Assembly: GCA_023382595.1 (NCBI GenBank)
Contig: JAHDWB010000003.1
Coordinates: 1 to 64,000 of the forward strand
DNA length: 64,000 nucleotides
Direction: 5' to 3'
From: Anaerolineales bacterium
GTDB taxonomy: Bacteria > Chloroflexota > Anaerolineae > Anaerolineales > Villigracilaceae
Below, piece after piece: positions 61,825-64,000 of this stretch; the stretch's first letter is position 1, and each line of letters starts with the position of its first letter. The notes beneath the pieces are model-generated. The model was not told the DNA's origin. It saw only the letters and a program-made list of their open reading frames with translations, and did not search any database. Position numbers and translations under genes: made by a program.

Positions 61825-62244
61825 ATGGAAGTGCTTACATTGATCATTACCGGTTTGGGCATCCTCATGGGAGTAGCGGGCACGATATGCACTATTGTCC
61901 TGCCTCTACTGATCATTGGCGGGGTTGGGTACTTCATCTACAAGCGCAGTCAGCAAGGGGCATCCTATCGCCAAGCCGCACAGACCTGGCGCACTACAAC
62001 AGGTACGGTGATGATGTCCAGCGTGCAGTCGGGGCACAGGGGAAGCCGTTATCCAGTAGTCGTTTATCAATACGAAGTGAACGGAAAATCCCATCAAAGC
62101 CAGATCATTAAAGCCGGCGAGCAATACCTCAATATCCGCTTCGCGGGACAGGCACAGGAGATCGTCAACCGTTATCCGATCGGGACGGCAGTCACTGTTT
62201 ATTACAATCCAGACAACCCTGCCGAGTCTGCACTGGAGAGATAG
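61825..62244 (+). CDS. DUF3592 domain membrane protein
   Basis: A 139-residue protein. One or two hydrophobic helices (about 2-40) are followed by a small beta domain (55-139) containing SGHRGSRYPVVVYQYEVNGKSHQS and YYNPDNPAESALE, typical of DUF3592. Function is unknown. AAGGAG precedes the ATG, and its stop codon abuts the miaA start. Confidence 0.85.
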   Translation: MEVLTLIITGLGILMGVAGTICTIVLPLLIIGGVGYFIYKRSQQGASYRQAAQTWRTTTGTVMMSSVQSGHRGSRYPVVVYQYEVNGKSHQSQIIKAGEQYLNIRFAGQAQEIVNRYPIGTAVTVYYNPDNPAESALER

Positions 62245-63183
62245 TTGTCCAAAAAACCGCCGCTCATTCTTATTGTCGGACCAACCGCCGTCGGCAAGAC
62301 AGAACTTGCCATTCAACTCGCGGAAACGCTGAACGGTGAAATTGTCTCAGCCGATTCGCGTTTGTTCTACCGCGGCATGGATATCGGCACTGCCAAGCCA
62401 TCCCCCGCGGAGATGGCGCGCGCGCCGCATCACCTGATCGACATTGTCAACCCGGACGAAACCTTGAGTTTGGCAGTTTTCCAGCAACAGGCGCGAGAAA
62501 TCATCGCGGATATTCACAAGCGCCAAAAACTTCCGTTTTTGGTGGGCGGGACGGGGCAGTACGTCCGCGCAGTGACGGAGGGATGGAATCCGCCGGAGGT
62601 GGTGCCAAATGAGTCGATGCGGAAGGTTCTTGAGAAAATGAGAGAAGAAAGAGGGGAAGAGTGGCTATACGAAGTGCTAAATTCGCTCGACCCTGAAGCC
62701 GCCGAGAAAATTGACGCACGAAATTATCGGCGCACCATTCGGGCGTTGGAGGTCATCTTCACTACGGGAAGAAAATTCTCCGCGCAGCGCGGGCAGGGAG
62801 ATGCGCCGTATCACCTTGTCACTATCGGGTTGATGCGTCCGCGGGCGGAGTTGTATCAGCGCGTGGATGAACGCATCGAAACGATGTTCGCGGCTGGATT
62901 ACTGGATGAGGTAAAAGGTCTGCTCGAGAAAGGCTATTCCCCTTCTTTGCCGAGCATGTCTGCGATCGGATACAGGGAATGTGTCGGAGTGATCAAAGGC
63001 GAGTTGACCGCCGAGCAAGCAAAGGCGGAGATGAAGCGCATTACACGGATTTTCGTCCGTAGACAGGCAAACTGGTTCAAGGAGTCCGATCCGCGCATTC
63101 ATTGGTTCCATCCTGAACGCGAAAATTTACTTGAGGAGATCAAAACCATCATCCGTAACTCCATGAAAAAACAGGTGTTGTAA
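62245..63183 (+). CDS. miaA: tRNA dimethylallyltransferase
   Basis: A 312-residue enzyme adding a dimethylallyl group to A37 of tRNAs reading U-starting codons. The P-loop GPTAVGKTE (about 11-19), DSRLFYRGMDIGTAKP (about 35-52), GGTGQYVRA and the late RRQANWF are all present. The start is TTG, immediately after the TAG of the preceding gene, so translation is likely coupled. Confidence 0.95.
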   Translation: MSKKPPLILIVGPTAVGKTELAIQLAETLNGEIVSADSRLFYRGMDIGTAKPSPAEMARAPHHLIDIVNPDETLSLAVFQQQAREIIADIHKRQKLPFLVGGTGQYVRAVTEGWNPPEVVPNESMRKVLEKMREERGEEWLYEVLNSLDPEAAEKIDARNYRRTIRALEVIFTTGRKFSAQRGQGDAPYHLVTIGLMRPRAELYQRVDERIETMFAAGLLDEVKGLLEKGYSPSLPSMSAIGYRECVGVIKGELTAEQAKAEMKRITRIFVRRQANWFKESDPRIHWFHPERENLLEEIKTIIRNSMKKQVL

Positions 63184-63212
63184 TTGACTTTTAATATCTT
63201 CGCGTATATACT
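63184..63212 (+). promoter_or_regulatory. promoter of the acyl-CoA ligase gene
   Basis: TTGACT (63184-63189) and TATACT (63207-63212) are separated by 17 bases, the best sigma-70-like promoter in the window. It starts just after the miaA stop codon. Confidence 0.75.
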
Positions 63213-63261
63213 TTGTGCCTAGTCATCTTCAGCAGTCCAACAAATCAATGGAGGAGGAAGT

Positions 63262-64000
63262 ATGAGCAACAAACCGTGGCTGGCACATTATGATAAAGGT
63301 GTGCCGCAAACAATCGAATATCCAAAAGTGCCGTTATTCCATTTTCTAGAGGAAGCCGCGCGCAAATATCCTGACCACGCCTGTACGATCTTCAAAGGCG
63401 CGGTCATTTCATATAAGGATATGAACCGGATGGCTGACAGCATGGCTGCGGCACTGGTTGAAATGGGTGTGAAGAAGGGTGACCGGGTGGGTCTGTTCCT
63501 GCCGAACACGCCGCAGTTCGTGATTGCTTATTTTGGAATCCTGAAGGCGGGCGGGGTGGTTGTGGCAATCAACCCAACCTATCCTGTGGATGAGATATTG
63601 ATCCCGGTAAAAGATGCCAATATCGAGATCATGATCACGCTCAGCCGTTTCTACGGAAAGATCTGTGAGGTGAGGAAGAAGTCGAACCTCAAGAAGGTTA
63701 TTGTCACCAATATCAAGGAAACCCTGCCGCCTCTGCTGCGCTTCCTGTTCACGCTGGCAAAGGAAAAAAAGGAGGGCGACCGCGTAGAGGCGCTCGAATC
63801 CGGCGATGTGTGGATGCAGGATCTGTTGAAAAAGCACGCCGACTCGCCCAAACCAAATGTGGAAGTCCTGCCGGATGATACGGCGCTCTTCCAATATTCG
63901 GGCGGTACGACCGGCGTACCCAAAGGCGCAGTTGCCATGCATAAAAATATTGTGGCAAATACGCTTCAAATGAAAGCCTGGTTTGTCACTGCTGAAGAAG
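63262..64000 (+). CDS. long-chain acyl-CoA ligase (truncated by window end)
   Basis: The first 246 codons of an AMP-binding enzyme. It begins MSNKPWLAHYDKGVPQTIEYP, typical of long-chain fatty acid-CoA ligases, and reaches the AMP-binding loop YSGGTTGVPKGA near residue 213. Such enzymes activate fatty acids with ATP and CoA. GGAGGAGG lies before the ATG. No stop is reached; the rest lies past 64000. Confidence 0.9.
   Translation, partial: MSNKPWLAHYDKGVPQTIEYPKVPLFHFLEEAARKYPDHACTIFKGAVISYKDMNRMADSMAAALVEMGVKKGDRVGLFLPNTPQFVIAYFGILKAGGVVVAINPTYPVDEILIPVKDANIEIMITLSRFYGKICEVRKKSNLKKVIVTNIKETLPPLLRFLFTLAKEKKEGDRVEALESGDVWMQDLLKKHADSPKPNVEVLPDDTALFQYSGGTTGVPKGAVAMHKNIVANTLQMKAWFVTAEE

Overview
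The window reads as a chromosomal segment of a Gram-positive-like, probably anaerobic member of the Chloroflexota, most likely class Anaerolineae. This is an inference from gene content, not from an rRNA gene. The supporting content is: lipoprotein processing genes (lgt, lspA) with no outer-membrane transport genes seen; many extracytoplasmic proteins with Thr/Pro-rich linkers; multi-GAF HD-GYP proteins; dockerin and cohesin proteins; and an rpsF-ssb-rpsR cluster without rplI. Coding density is high, and no gene-free stretch exceeds 300 bases.

Layout. Positions 1-380 hold tRNA-Gly and tRNA-Cys, followed by two terminators. 489-5654 is a giant PAS/GAF/HD-GYP protein. 5692-21280 is mostly minus strand: tyrS with an attenuator leader, a lipoprotein, a nucleoside-diphosphate-sugar epimerase-like protein, a metallo-hydrolase, an ABC exporter, lgt, a CDP-alcohol phosphatidyltransferase, ftsK, an S1-domain protein, a 7TM-GAF regulator, and purine nucleoside phosphorylase. 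21439-24618 is a second HD-GYP protein. 24624-29218 is minus strand: ltaE, rluD, lspA, alr. 29375-37255 is mainly plus strand: obgE, a DedA protein, an ATP-grasp-like protein, an ABC-2 exporter operon, and two kinds of dispersed repeat. 37310-40227 holds an ABC-F gene with its own leader, and a NYN-domain gene. 41180-46441 is a cohesin/dockerin surface-protein cluster. 46521-50848 holds DUF1385, an M20 peptidase, a solute-binding protein and secG. 50999-54800 holds a PHP protein, rpsF-ssb-rpsR and a parvulin. 54871-59202 holds smc and rnc. The end holds an aldo-keto reductase, a guanidine riboswitch with its SMR exporter, miaA, and a truncated acyl-CoA ligase.

The most interesting signal is regulatory. 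Upstream of tyrS a TATAAT box sits six bases before the ATG of a 14-codon ORF, so the ORF would be leaderless. It carries three consecutive Tyr codons and is followed by mutually exclusive hairpins, the last a U-tailed terminator. The same layout occurs before the ABC-F gene: a TATAAT box, a leaderless ORF beginning Met-Arg-Tyr-Lys, then a terminator. Arg-Tyr-Lys fits the +X+ macrolide-arrest motif known from erm and msr leader peptides. Several full genes (obgE, the ATP-grasp-like gene) also have TATAAT 6-7 bases before the start codon and no Shine-Dalgarno sequence, so leaderless initiation looks routine here. A third, different case is rnc: a 21-codon upstream ORF overlaps its GTG start, and a hairpin buries its Shine-Dalgarno sequence.

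The second theme is the surface cluster. Two secreted proteins each combine a cohesin-like and a dockerin domain, one of them also with an M23 peptidase. They flank a membrane-anchored cohesin protein, which suggests a non-cellulosomal assembly on the cell surface.
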